NCBI GenBank assembly: GCA_021780975.1
Contig: JAJXXS010000197.1
Coordinates: 1-20,438, forward strand
DNA: 20,438 nt
DNA from: Pseudomonadota bacterium
Lineage (GTDB): Bacteria > Pseudomonadota > Gammaproteobacteria > Burkholderiales > Thiobacillaceae
Direction: 5' to 3'
Program-made: the position numbers and the translations under genes
The notes under the pieces: model-generated
Databases searched by the model: none
Told to the model about the DNA's origin: nothing
What the model saw: only the letters and a program-made list of their open reading frames with translations
Shown: piece after piece, positions 10,847 to 18,382 of the stretch
How the letters are laid out: every line of letters begins with the position of its first letter
Numbering within the stretch: the stretch's first letter is position 1

Positions 10847-11692
10847 ATGGCCGATCCCGATCGTTACTGCCAGGACAAGGCGGCTGCCAGCGGCTCCAGC
10901 TTTTATTACAGCTTCCTCTTCCTGCCGGCGGGGCAGCGCCGCGCCCTCACCGCCTTCTATGCCCTCTGCCGGGAACTGGACGACATCGTGGACGATTGCC
11001 GCGACCCCCAAGTGGCGCGCCTCAAACTGGCCTGGTGGAACGAGGAGATCGATCGCCTCTATGCCGGCGCGCCGCGTCATCCGGTCGGCCAGGCGCTGGC
11101 TCCCTTTCTGCGAACCAGCACCATCGACCGCGCGCAGCTGCAGGAAATCCTCGATGGCATGGCCATGGACCTGGAACGTTCCGCTTACGCCGATTTCAAG
11201 GCCCTGCAGCTATATTGCCACCGGGTCGCCGGCGTGGTCGGGCAGATTGCCGCGCAAATCCTCGGCTACCGGCAGCGCGCCACGCACAAGTATGCGCATG
11301 ACCTGGGCGTGGCGCTGCAACTCACCAACATCATCCGCGACGTCGGGGAGGACGCCAGGCGCGGGAGGATATATCTCCCGCGCGACGAACTGGCGCAGTT
11401 CGGAGTCGCGCCGGCGCAGATCCTGCGCGCGCAGCCCTCGCCAGCCTTCCGTGCGCTCATGGAGCATCAATGGCGGCGCGCGGAAGACTACTATGCGCGC
11501 GCCTTCGCCGCGCTCCCGCGCGCAGACCGCAAATCCCAGCGGGCCGGCCTGGCCATGGGCGCGATCTACCGCGCCCTGCTGCGCGAAATACGGCGCGACG
11601 ATTTTCAGGTGCTGGACCGGCGCTACGCGCTCACCCCCCTGCGCAAGTTCTGGCTCACTGCGCGCATCTATCTGCTTGGCCGCATGCCATGA
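10847..11692 (+). CDS. hpnD: Presqualene diphosphate synthase HpnD
   Basis: Condenses two farnesyl diphosphates to presqualene diphosphate, the first committed step of squalene and hopanoid synthesis in bacteria using HpnCDE. The protein is 281 residues. It has the N-terminal YCQDKAAASGSSFYYSF block typical of HpnD and phytoene/squalene synthases. The first Asp-rich motif is DDIVDD at 45-50, and the second is NIIRDVGEDARRGRIYLP at 161-178. The ATG lies 4 bases after hpnC. The stop codon overlaps the hpnE start in an ATGA (11689-11692), so translation of hpnE is probably coupled. A phytoene synthase role is possible from sequence class alone, but the hpnC/hpnE neighbours argue for presqualene diphosphate. 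Confidence 0.93.
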   Translation: MADPDRYCQDKAAASGSSFYYSFLFLPAGQRRALTAFYALCRELDDIVDDCRDPQVARLKLAWWNEEIDRLYAGAPRHPVGQALAPFLRTSTIDRAQLQEILDGMAMDLERSAYADFKALQLYCHRVAGVVGQIAAQILGYRQRATHKYAHDLGVALQLTNIIRDVGEDARRGRIYLPRDELAQFGVAPAQILRAQPSPAFRALMEHQWRRAEDYYARAFAALPRADRKSQRAGLAMGAIYRALLREIRRDDFQVLDRRYALTPLRKFWLTARIYLLGRMP

Positions 11693-13041
11693 GCGCAGTC
11701 GCCGTGGTGGGCGGCGGCTGGGCCGGCATGGCGGCCGCCGTCGAGCTGGCGGCAAGAGGCCATCAGGTGACGCTCCTGGAAGCGGCCCCGCACCTGGGTG
11801 GGCGCGCCCGGCGGGTGGACTGGAACGGCCTCGCCGTCGACAACGGCCAGCACATGCTCTTGGGCGCCTACAAGGCCAGCCTGCAACTCATCGAACGGCT
11901 GGAGCCCGGCCTTGTTGCGCAGGCCTTCTGGCGCCTGCCCATGCGCTTCAGCGTGCCCGGCGAATTCTCCCTGCGGCTGCCCAGGCTGCCGGCACCGCTG
12001 CACCTCCTGGCCGGATTGCTGCGCGCACAGGGCCTGCGCCCACGCGACAAGATCGCTCTCCTGCGCGGCATGGCGCGCCTGGAACGCCAGCTTGCGGGAG
12101 ACGGCGGCCCGCTCACCGCGGCAGCGGCCCTGCAGCCGCAGCCGCCGCGCCTGCTGGCCGCCTGGTGGCAGCCTCTTTGCGCCTCTGCCCTCAACACGCC
12201 GCTGCAGGAGGCCTCCGCGCAGGTTCTCGCGCACGTGCTCCGAGTCGCGCTGCATGGCCGCCGCGGCGACAGCGACTTTCTCCTCCCCCGCGTCGACCTG
12301 GGACGCATCCTGGCAGAACCCGCGGCTCATTTCCTGCACGCGCGTGGCGCACGCATCATCACCGGACTGCGGGTGGCAAGCGTGCTTCCGGAGGCGAGCT
12401 CCGTGCGTCTCAGCGGGCGCGACTTTGATGCCAGCTTCGACGCCGCGATCGTTGCCGCGGCGCCGCGCCAGGCCGCCCTGGCCCTGCCCGCGGGCGAGCC
12501 GTGGGAGGCGCTGCGCCGCGATCTCCTGAACCTGACCGCCTACGCCATCCGCACCGCCTATCTGCGCTACCCTCAGGGCACAAGCCTGCCCGAGCCCATG
12601 ATCGGGCTCATGGACGAGGCCGCGCATTTTGCCTTCGACCGCGGCGCGAGCCACGGCCAAGCGGGCCTCATCGCGGTGGTGCAGAGCGCCGTGCGCGCTC
12701 CCCTGGGAGAAAACAGCGCTTGGGCGAGACGCTGCCACCTCGCCTTGCGGCGGCGGCTTGAAAACCTGCCTGAGCCCCTGGCATGCAAAGTCATCACCGA
12801 GAAGCAGGCGGCCTTTGCCTGCGTGCCACAGTTGCGCAGGCCGCCGGCCGACACCCCCCATCCCCGCCTGATGCTGGCGGGGGACTATGTGGCCGGCCCT
12901 TTCCCAGCCACGCTCGAAGGGGCTGTCATGGCCGGGTTACAATCCGCGACACAATTAAGCCTTAGACTATCCGCCGAAAGCGCATCGAGATGCATTACCC
13001 AGTCCCCCCTCTACCGCAAGATTGCCTCGCCGGACGCGTGA
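11689..13041 (+). CDS. hpnE: Hydroxysqualene dehydroxylase HpnE (FAD-dependent)
   Basis: Flavoenzyme of the amine oxidase/phytoene desaturase superfamily. In the HpnCDE route it reductively removes the hydroxyl of hydroxysqualene to give squalene. The protein is 450 residues from ATG 11689. The dinucleotide-binding motif is VAVVGGGWAGMAAA at 4-17 with the acidic end of strand 2 at Glu31, followed by HLGGRARR at 35-42 and the DNGQHMLLGAY segment. The C-terminal FAD-binding stretch LMLAGDYVAGPFPATLEGAVMAG is intact. I chose the ATG inside the hpnD stop codon because the GGGWAG fold begins right after it; the frame stays open upstream without homology. Its last 52 bases overlap the next gene in another frame. 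Confidence 0.93.
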   Translation: MSAVAVVGGGWAGMAAAVELAARGHQVTLLEAAPHLGGRARRVDWNGLAVDNGQHMLLGAYKASLQLIERLEPGLVAQAFWRLPMRFSVPGEFSLRLPRLPAPLHLLAGLLRAQGLRPRDKIALLRGMARLERQLAGDGGPLTAAAALQPQPPRLLAAWWQPLCASALNTPLQEASAQVLAHVLRVALHGRRGDSDFLLPRVDLGRILAEPAAHFLHARGARIITGLRVASVLPEASSVRLSGRDFDASFDAAIVAAAPRQAALALPAGEPWEALRRDLLNLTAYAIRTAYLRYPQGTSLPEPMIGLMDEAAHFAFDRGASHGQAGLIAVVQSAVRAPLGENSAWARRCHLALRRRLENLPEPLACKVITEKQAAFACVPQLRRPPADTPHPRLMLAGDYVAGPFPATLEGAVMAGLQSATQLSLRLSAESASRCITQSPLYRKIASPDA

Positions 13042-13742
13042 TCCTGGTCACCGGAGCCAGTTCCGGCCTGGGTGCCGCCGCCGCCCTCGCGTACGCGCGC
13101 TTCGGCGCCACGGTGGCGCTGCTTGGGCGCAACGAAGCGCGCCTGGAAAAGACCTACGATGCCATCAAGGAGGCAGGTGGGCCGGAGCCCGCAATGTTCC
13201 CTTTCGATCTGGCAACCGCGGACGACGCCGGCTTCGAACGCCTGGCGCAGACCATCGTCTACCATCTCAAGGGGCTGCACGGCATTCTCCACAGCGCGCA
13301 AAGCTTTTTCCAGCTCACCCGCCTGGAGCACCAGACCCTGGAACAGTGGCAGACGCTGATGCGCGTCAATCTCGTCGCCCCCTTCGCCCTCACGCGCGCC
13401 TGCATGCCGTGGATGCTGCAGCAGCCCGACGCCTCGGTGGTGTTCACCGGCGAATCCCACGCCCATGACGCAGGCGCCTACTGGGGCGGCTTCGCCCTCT
13501 CCAAGGAAGCTCTGGCAGGCCTTACGCGCATCTGGGACCAGGAACTTGAACTGACCCCCGCCGTGCGTATCAACACCCTCATTCCCGGTCCCGTGCAGAG
13601 CCCATTCCGCACCCGCACCCACCCCGGCGAGGCGCCCGAGGAAATTGCCACCGCAGCGTCCATCCTGCCCTGGTACGTGTGGCTCATGAGCCCGCAAAGC
13701 AGCGATATCCATGGCCAGATCGTCCACTGCCAGCCAACCTGA
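12990..13742 (+). CDS. YciK-like short-chain dehydrogenase/reductase lacking the catalytic Tyr
   Basis: Rossmann-fold SDR of 250 residues that resembles YciK-type proteins, including the MHY start and the LxxRVILVTGASSGLG cofactor motif at 13-28. Asn127 in MRVNLVAPF matches the conserved SDR Asn. Two standard elements are altered. The NNAG motif reads HSAQ (101-104), and the YxxxK active site reads FALSK with Phe168 in the Tyr position and Lys172 retained. The nearest Tyr is at 164. Substrate and activity are therefore uncertain; it may bind NAD(P) without classic dehydrogenase chemistry, or use another residue. The start at 12990 lies 52 bases inside hpnE but matches the family N-terminus. 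Its own end overlaps the kinase gene by 32 bases. Confidence 0.85.
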   Translation: MHYPVPPLPQDCLAGRVILVTGASSGLGAAAALAYARFGATVALLGRNEARLEKTYDAIKEAGGPEPAMFPFDLATADDAGFERLAQTIVYHLKGLHGILHSAQSFFQLTRLEHQTLEQWQTLMRVNLVAPFALTRACMPWMLQQPDASVVFTGESHAHDAGAYWGGFALSKEALAGLTRIWDQELELTPAVRINTLIPGPVQSPFRTRTHPGEAPEEIATAASILPWYVWLMSPQSSDIHGQIVHCQPT

Positions 13743-15045
13743 CGCGCTGCCGCTGACGCAGATCGGGCGCTATGAGCTGATCGAGGAGATCGGCCAGGGC
13801 GGCATGGGGCAGGTGTTTCGCGCGCGCGATCCCCTCATCGAGCGCGACGTGGCGATCAAGACCATCCCTCTGCATCTCGATGCCGAGGCGCGCCGCGAAT
13901 TCGAGGTGCGCTTCCTGCGCGAGGCGCAAAGCGCGGGACGGCTCTCGCACCCCAACATCGTCACCATCTACGACGTCGGCGAGACGGATGAGCTCATCTA
14001 CATTGCCATGGAATACCTGCCGGGCAAGAACCTGCGGGAGATCCTCGACGCCTGCAACGGCCTGCCGCTCGACCTGATGATCGATACCGCCCTGCAGATG
14101 GCTGAGGGCCTGGCCTACGCGCACGAACACGGTGTCGTGCACCGCGACGTCAAGCCCTCCAACGTGATCGTCAGCGCTGACCGCGGCACCATCAAGCTGA
14201 CCGATTTCAGCATCGCCTATCTCGCAGCCGCCTCGGACAAGACGCGCGCCGGCATGATGCTGGGCTCGCCGCGTTACATGTCTCCCGAGCAGGTCAGGGG
14301 CGAGGCGGTGGACGGGCGTTCCGACATCTTCTCCCTCGGCGCGGTCTGCCACGAGATGCTCACGGGCCGCCCTGTCTTCGATGCCGAAGCCCTGCCCGCC
14401 CTGCTGTTCCGCATCGTCAACAGCCCTGTGCCCGCGCCCGGGGAACTGCGCGCCGGCATCCCGCCGGAGCTGGACCGCATCATCCTCAAGTGCCTGGCCA
14501 AGCATCCGCAAGACCGTTACGCCACGGCGGGCGATCTGGCAGCCGACCTGCGCAGGCTGCAGCAACACCCGGACGCGCCACCGAGGGCTCCGGCGCGTCC
14601 GCGCTGGGGCCGCTATTTCCTGGCAACCGCGCTCATGCTGCTCGCGGGTTGGGCGCTTTATCGCATGGGCTGGGAATCCCACCAGACCGAACGCGCGCCC
14701 CTCCTGGCACAGAGCGCAGCCCCCGCAGCGGTGCCTGTGCCGCCCCTCCCCTCAACGCTCCCGACGACCGCCCTACCGCCACCCGCCGTCCTGGGGCTCA
14801 CGCCGCACCACAAATCCAGCATCAGCGTCCTCACGCTGCCTGCCGACACCCCCTATATCCGCGGCATAGACCAGAAGATCGCCGAGCTGGAGGTCAAGCG
14901 CAGCGAACTGCTGGCCAAATACACGCCACTCTATCCCGACGTCATCGCTGCGGAAAAACAGCTCAAGAAACTGCGCGCCGACCGGGCCAAATACCTGCGC
15001 GCCCATGGCGCGGCCGGGAGCGCGGCGGATCCTCAGAAAAAATAG
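13711..15045 (+). CDS. Membrane-anchored Hanks-type Ser/Thr protein kinase with coiled-coil tail
   Basis: Protein kinase of 444 residues. Cytoplasmic kinase domain about 20-286: glycine loop IGQGGMGQV at 27-35, VAIK with Lys50, Glu71, catalytic loop HRDVKPSN at 144-151 (Asp146, Asn151), metal motif DFS at 165-167 where DFG is usual, and SPRYMSPEQ at 186-194. It is followed by a single membrane helix at about 302-320, a Pro/Ala-rich linker (about 328-362), and a tail with a charged coiled coil (about 385-432) containing KYTPLYPDVIAAEKQL. The tail would lie in the periplasm. All catalytic residues except the DFG glycine are present, so activity is plausible. There is no PASTA repeat. The ATG at 13711 overlaps the SDR gene by 32 bases and has no clear ribosome site. 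The last 13 bases overlap radA on the other strand. Substrates are unknown. Confidence 0.9.
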   Translation: MARSSTASQPDALPLTQIGRYELIEEIGQGGMGQVFRARDPLIERDVAIKTIPLHLDAEARREFEVRFLREAQSAGRLSHPNIVTIYDVGETDELIYIAMEYLPGKNLREILDACNGLPLDLMIDTALQMAEGLAYAHEHGVVHRDVKPSNVIVSADRGTIKLTDFSIAYLAAASDKTRAGMMLGSPRYMSPEQVRGEAVDGRSDIFSLGAVCHEMLTGRPVFDAEALPALLFRIVNSPVPAPGELRAGIPPELDRIILKCLAKHPQDRYATAGDLAADLRRLQQHPDAPPRAPARPRWGRYFLATALMLLAGWALYRMGWESHQTERAPLLAQSAAPAAVPVPPLPSTLPTTALPPPAVLGLTPHHKSSISVLTLPADTPYIRGIDQKIAELEVKRSELLAKYTPLYPDVIAAEKQLKKLRADRAKYLRAHGAAGSAADPQKK

Positions 15046-16385
15046 TCCAGCGCCGCTTCCAGGCGGCTCACCGGCACCACTTCCAGACCGCCGATGCCCT
15101 GCTTGGGCTTGTTCCCCTCCGGCACGACGGCGCGCGTAAACCCCAGCTTGGCCGCTTCCCGCAACCGCTCCTGGCCGCGCTGCACGGGGCGGATTTCCCC
15201 GGCCAGCCCCACTTCTCCGAACACCGCCGTCTTGTCCTGCAGGGGCTTGTTCCTGAGGGATGAAACGATGGCGGCGAGCACCGCCAGATCGGCGGCCGGC
15301 TCGGTGATCTTCACGCCGCCCACGGCGTTGATGAAGACATCCTGGTCGAAGCAGACGATGCCGGCATGGCGGTGCAGCACGGCCAGCAGCATGGCGAGGC
15401 GGTTCTGCTCCAGGCCGACCGACAGGCGCCGCGGACTGGGCGCATGAGTGGTGTCCACCAGGGCCTGGATCTCCACCAGCAGCGGACGCGTGCCTTCCTG
15501 CGTCACCATCACGCAACTGCCAGGGACCGGCTGGCCGTGGCGCGACAAGAACATGGCGGAAGGATTGCTCACGCCCTTCAGGCCGGTCTCCGTCATGGCG
15601 AAGACGCCCAGTTCGTTGACCGCCCCGAAGCGGTTCTTGAACGCCCGCACCAGGCGGAAGGAGGAGCCGGCATCGCCCTCGAAATACAGGACGGTGTCGA
15701 CGATATGCTCCAGCACACGGGGGCCGGCCAGCGCCCCTTCCTTGGTGACGTGGCCTACCAGCAGGATCACCGTGCCGCTCTGCTTGGCGTAGCGCGTGAG
15801 TTGGGCGGCGCATTCGCGCACCTGCGCCACCGAACCCGGCGCCGACTGCAAGGCTTCGGAATAGAGCGTCTGGATGGAATCCACCACGGCGACGAAGGGC
15901 TGCTGCTGCGCCAGGGCGGCGAGGATCTTTTCCAGCTGGATCTCCGCCAGCATGGGGAGCCCGGGCGCCTCCAGCTGCAGCCGCTTGGCGCGCAGGGCGA
16001 TCTGGCGCGTGGATTCCTCGCCGCTCACGTAGAGCGCGCTGTGGCTGTCTGCCAGATGCGCCAGCGCCTGCAGCAGCAGGGTGGATTTGCCGATCCCGGG
16101 ATCGCCGCCGATGAGGATGACGCCCCCGCGCACCAGGCCGCCGCCGAGAACGCGGTCAAGCTCGGCGATGCCGGTGGCGACACGGGCATCCTCGGCCGTG
16201 TCCACGGCGGACAGCAGCTGCACCTCACTCGTGGTGGAAAGGGCCGCATAGCGCGAGGGCGGGGTTGCTTCGGCGACGGTTTCCACCAGCGTGTTCCACA
16301 ACCCGCAGCCAGGGCACTGGCCCTGCCATTTGGGCGTCACCGCCCCACACTCGGTGCAAGAATAAACGGCGCGCGCCTTCGCCAT
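15033..16385 (-). CDS. radA: DNA repair protein RadA
   Basis: RecA-like ATPase that promotes branch migration during recombinational repair. The protein is 450 residues, normal for RadA/Sms. The N-terminal zinc finger has Cys10, Cys13, Cys24 and Cys27 (CTECG...CPGCG). The Walker A motif GGDPGIGKST is at 93-102, and the Walker B-like VAVVDSIQTLYSE follows. The RadA-specific KNRFGAVNELG motif comes next, then the C-terminal Lon-like domain (VGGVKITEPAADLAVLAAIVSS; FGEVGLAGEIRPV). The ATG (16385-16383) shares one base with the cysM stop in a TGATG, and no ribosome site is seen, so translation is likely coupled. The 3' end overlaps the convergent kinase gene by 13 bases, leaving no room for an intergenic terminator. 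Confidence 0.97.
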   Translation of the reverse strand: MAKARAVYSCTECGAVTPKWQGQCPGCGLWNTLVETVAEATPPSRYAALSTTSEVQLLSAVDTAEDARVATGIAELDRVLGGGLVRGGVILIGGDPGIGKSTLLLQALAHLADSHSALYVSGEESTRQIALRAKRLQLEAPGLPMLAEIQLEKILAALAQQQPFVAVVDSIQTLYSEALQSAPGSVAQVRECAAQLTRYAKQSGTVILLVGHVTKEGALAGPRVLEHIVDTVLYFEGDAGSSFRLVRAFKNRFGAVNELGVFAMTETGLKGVSNPSAMFLSRHGQPVPGSCVMVTQEGTRPLLVEIQALVDTTHAPSPRRLSVGLEQNRLAMLLAVLHRHAGIVCFDQDVFINAVGGVKITEPAADLAVLAAIVSSLRNKPLQDKTAVFGEVGLAGEIRPVQRGQERLREAAKLGFTRAVVPEGNKPKQGIGGLEVVPVSRLEAALDYFF

Positions 16386-17278
16386 CAGGCCGGAAACACG
16401 CCGGTGGAAAGATAACGGTCGCCGCGGTCGCAGACGATGGAGACGATGACGGCGTTTTCCACCTCCGCGCTCAGTTTCAAGGCGGCGAACAGCGCACCGC
16501 CGGAGGACACGCCGGCAAAGATGCCTTCCTCGCGCGCCAGCCGCCGCGTGGTCTCCTCGGCATCGGCCTGCCCGACATAGATCATGCGGTCGATCTGGCT
16601 GAAGTCGCAGATCCTGGGCAGGTATTCCGGCGGCCATTTGCGTATGCCAGGAATCTGCGCGCCTTCCTCGGGCTGCACGCCGACGATCTGGATGGCGGCG
16701 CTTTTTTCCTTCAGAAAGCGCGCAGTCCCCATGATGGTGCCGGTGGTGCCCATGCTGGACACGAAGTGGGTGATGCGGCCCCCGGTGTCGCGCCAGATTT
16801 CCGGACCCGTGCCTTCGTAGTGGGCGAGCGGATTGTCCGGATTGGAGAACTGGTCGAGTATCCTGCCCTCGCCTGCCGCCTCCATGCGCCGTGCCATGTC
16901 GATGGCCGCTTCCATGCCGCCGGCGCGCGGCGTGAGCACGAAGCGCGCACCGAAAGCGCCCATGGTCTGGCGGCGCTCGACCGACAAATGCTCGGGCATG
17001 ACCAGCACCATGCGGTAGCCCATCATGGCCGCAGCCATCGCCAGGGCGATGCCCGTGTTGCCGCTGGTGGCTTCGATCAGGGTGTCGCCGGGCTTGATTT
17101 CGCCGCGCGCCTCGGCCCGCCGGATCATGGACAGGGCGGGACGATCCTTCACCGAGCCGGCCGGGTTGTTGCCCTCCAGCTTCACCAGGATGATGTTGCT
17201 GGTATTTCCCGGCATGCGCTTGAGGCGCACGAGCGGCGTGTTGCCGACGGTATCCTCGATATGCTTCCACTGCACCAT
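16385..17278 (-). CDS. cysM: Cysteine synthase B (O-acetylserine sulfhydrylase)
   Basis: PLP-dependent enzyme forming cysteine from O-acetylserine and sulfide; CysM isozymes can also take thiosulfate. The protein is 297 residues. It starts MVQWKHIEDTVGNTPLVRL. The PLP Schiff-base lysine is Lys44 in NPAGSVKDRPA, the substrate loop is TSGNTG at 71-76, and the phosphate-binding loop is SSMGTTGTIMG. The CysM type (rather than CysK) is favoured by length, the N-terminus and the C-terminal YLSTGVF ending. An AAGGG ribosome site lies inside the end of hldD, which stops 3 bases upstream. The stop codon overlaps the radA start. The hldD-cysM-radA linkage looks like operon packing rather than one pathway. 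Confidence 0.94.
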   Translation of the reverse strand: MVQWKHIEDTVGNTPLVRLKRMPGNTSNIILVKLEGNNPAGSVKDRPALSMIRRAEARGEIKPGDTLIEATSGNTGIALAMAAAMMGYRMVLVMPEHLSVERRQTMGAFGARFVLTPRAGGMEAAIDMARRMEAAGEGRILDQFSNPDNPLAHYEGTGPEIWRDTGGRITHFVSSMGTTGTIMGTARFLKEKSAAIQIVGVQPEEGAQIPGIRKWPPEYLPRICDFSQIDRMIYVGQADAEETTRRLAREEGIFAGVSSGGALFAALKLSAEVENAVIVSIVCDRGDRYLSTGVFPA

Positions 17279-17281
17279 GGC

Positions 17282-18274
17282 TCAGCCCTTCAGGAGATGC
17301 CGGACATAGCGCGCAACCCCTTCTTCCACGCTCAAGAACGGCGCTTCGTAGCCGGCCTGCCGGAGCGCCCCGATGTCCGCCTCGGTGTAGCTCTGATACT
17401 TGCCCTTGAGCGCCTCGGGGAAATCGATGTAGCTGACGATGCCCTGGCTGCGCATCTGCTCCAGCGTCAGCGGTGCGTCCCCCGCCTCGGCGCGGCAGGC
17501 ATTGACGGTGGCCACCGCCACGTCGTTGAAGCTCTGGCAACGCCCGGTGCCGAGATTGAAGATGCCGGACACGGCGCCGTGGTCGTAGCACCACAGGTTC
17601 GCCTTCACCACGTCTTCGACGGAGACGAAGTCGCGCCGCTGCTCGCCATCGGCGTAGCCGCCGCTGCCCTGGAACAGGCGCACCTTGCCTTCCGCGCGAT
17701 ATTGATTGAAGAAATGGAAGGCCACCGAGGCCATGCGCCCCTTGTGCTGCTCGCGCGGGCCGTAGACGTTGAAATAGCGGAAGCCGACGATCTGTGCGCT
17801 GCGCTGGCCCCACATGCGGCGCACGTACTGGTCGAAGAGAAACTTGGAGTAGCCGTAGACATTGAGCGGCGCCTCGTGCTCGCGCGTCTCCCTGAACACC
17901 CGGCCGCCGCCATAGACGCTGGCGGAAGAGGCGTACAACAATGGCACCTCCTCGTTCTGGCAGAACTCCAGCAGTTGGGTGGAGTAGCGGTAGTTGTTCT
18001 CCATCATGTAGCGGCCATCGGCTTCCATGGTGTCGGAACATGCCCCCTCGTGGAATATCGCCTCCACCGCGCCCTCCAGCACGCCGCTGTCGAGCGCCTT
18101 GAGGAATTCCTGCTTGTCCAGGTAATCGGCGATGTCGCAGTCCGCGAGATTCCTGAATTTGTCGCCGCGCGTCAGGTTGTCCACCGCGAGAATGTCGCTG
18201 ATGCCGCGTTCATTCAACGCCTTGACCAGATTGGCACCTATGAAGCCGGCTGCACCGGTAACCACGAAATACAT
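17282..18274 (-). CDS. hldD: ADP-L-glycero-D-manno-heptose 6-epimerase
   Basis: NADP-dependent extended SDR that epimerises ADP-D-glycero-manno-heptose to the L-glycero form, the last step in making the heptose of the LPS inner core. The protein is 330 residues from ATG 18274. The nucleotide motif is TGAAGFIG at 6-13. The catalytic Tyr140 and Lys144 (YGYSK) and Lys178 in REQHKGRMAS fall at the same positions as in E. coli HldD. I preferred this start over the in-frame ATG at 18304 because GGAGAG (18286-18281) stands 6 bases ahead and MYFVVTGAAGFIG is the family N-terminus. It is the first gene of the hldD-cysM-radA unit. A poor promoter-like pair (TTAGAA, 17 bases, TATTCA on the minus strand) lies upstream. 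hldE is not in the window. Confidence 0.96.
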   Translation of the reverse strand: MYFVVTGAAGFIGANLVKALNERGISDILAVDNLTRGDKFRNLADCDIADYLDKQEFLKALDSGVLEGAVEAIFHEGACSDTMEADGRYMMENNYRYSTQLLEFCQNEEVPLLYASSASVYGGGRVFRETREHEAPLNVYGYSKFLFDQYVRRMWGQRSAQIVGFRYFNVYGPREQHKGRMASVAFHFFNQYRAEGKVRLFQGSGGYADGEQRRDFVSVEDVVKANLWCYDHGAVSGIFNLGTGRCQSFNDVAVATVNACRAEAGDAPLTLEQMRSQGIVSYIDFPEALKGKYQSYTEADIGALRQAGYEAPFLSVEEGVARYVRHLLKG

Positions 18275-18357
18275 GAAGTTCTCTCCACTGCGGGCTGCGC
18301 GCATGGCCCCGCAGGCACGAAGGATGAATAAGGCTGTTCCGCCTGAATTCTAACCGA

Positions 18358-18381
18358 GCCGGCGGGCGCCCTCGCGCCGGC
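18358..18381 (-). terminator. GC-rich hairpin after the protease gene, possible terminator
   Basis: GCCGGCG (18358-18364) pairs perfectly with CGCCGGC (18375-18381) around a 10-base loop, starting one base after the protease stop codon. The minus-strand sequence that follows (TCGGTTAG) has only a few U residues, so intrinsic termination would be weak. It lies in the 108-base gap between the protease gene and hldD and separates the two units. Confidence 0.3.
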
Positions 18382-18382
18382 G

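Noticed and set aside
10605..12861. Long alternative-frame reading frames (607 codons plus, 397 codons minus) over hpnC-hpnE
   Set aside because: Arg/Ala/Pro-rich shadows; hpnD and hpnE motifs are intact in their own frames.
15033..18041. 1002-codon minus-strand frame that would fuse extra sequence to RadA
   Set aside because: Only the part from 16385 down is RadA; the upstream part is an out-of-frame reading of cysM and hldD.
16265..18331. 688-codon plus-strand open frame opposite cysM and hldD
   Set aside because: Despite its length it has no domain I recognise and a composition typical of antisense high-GC frames; three well-supported genes lie on the minus strand.
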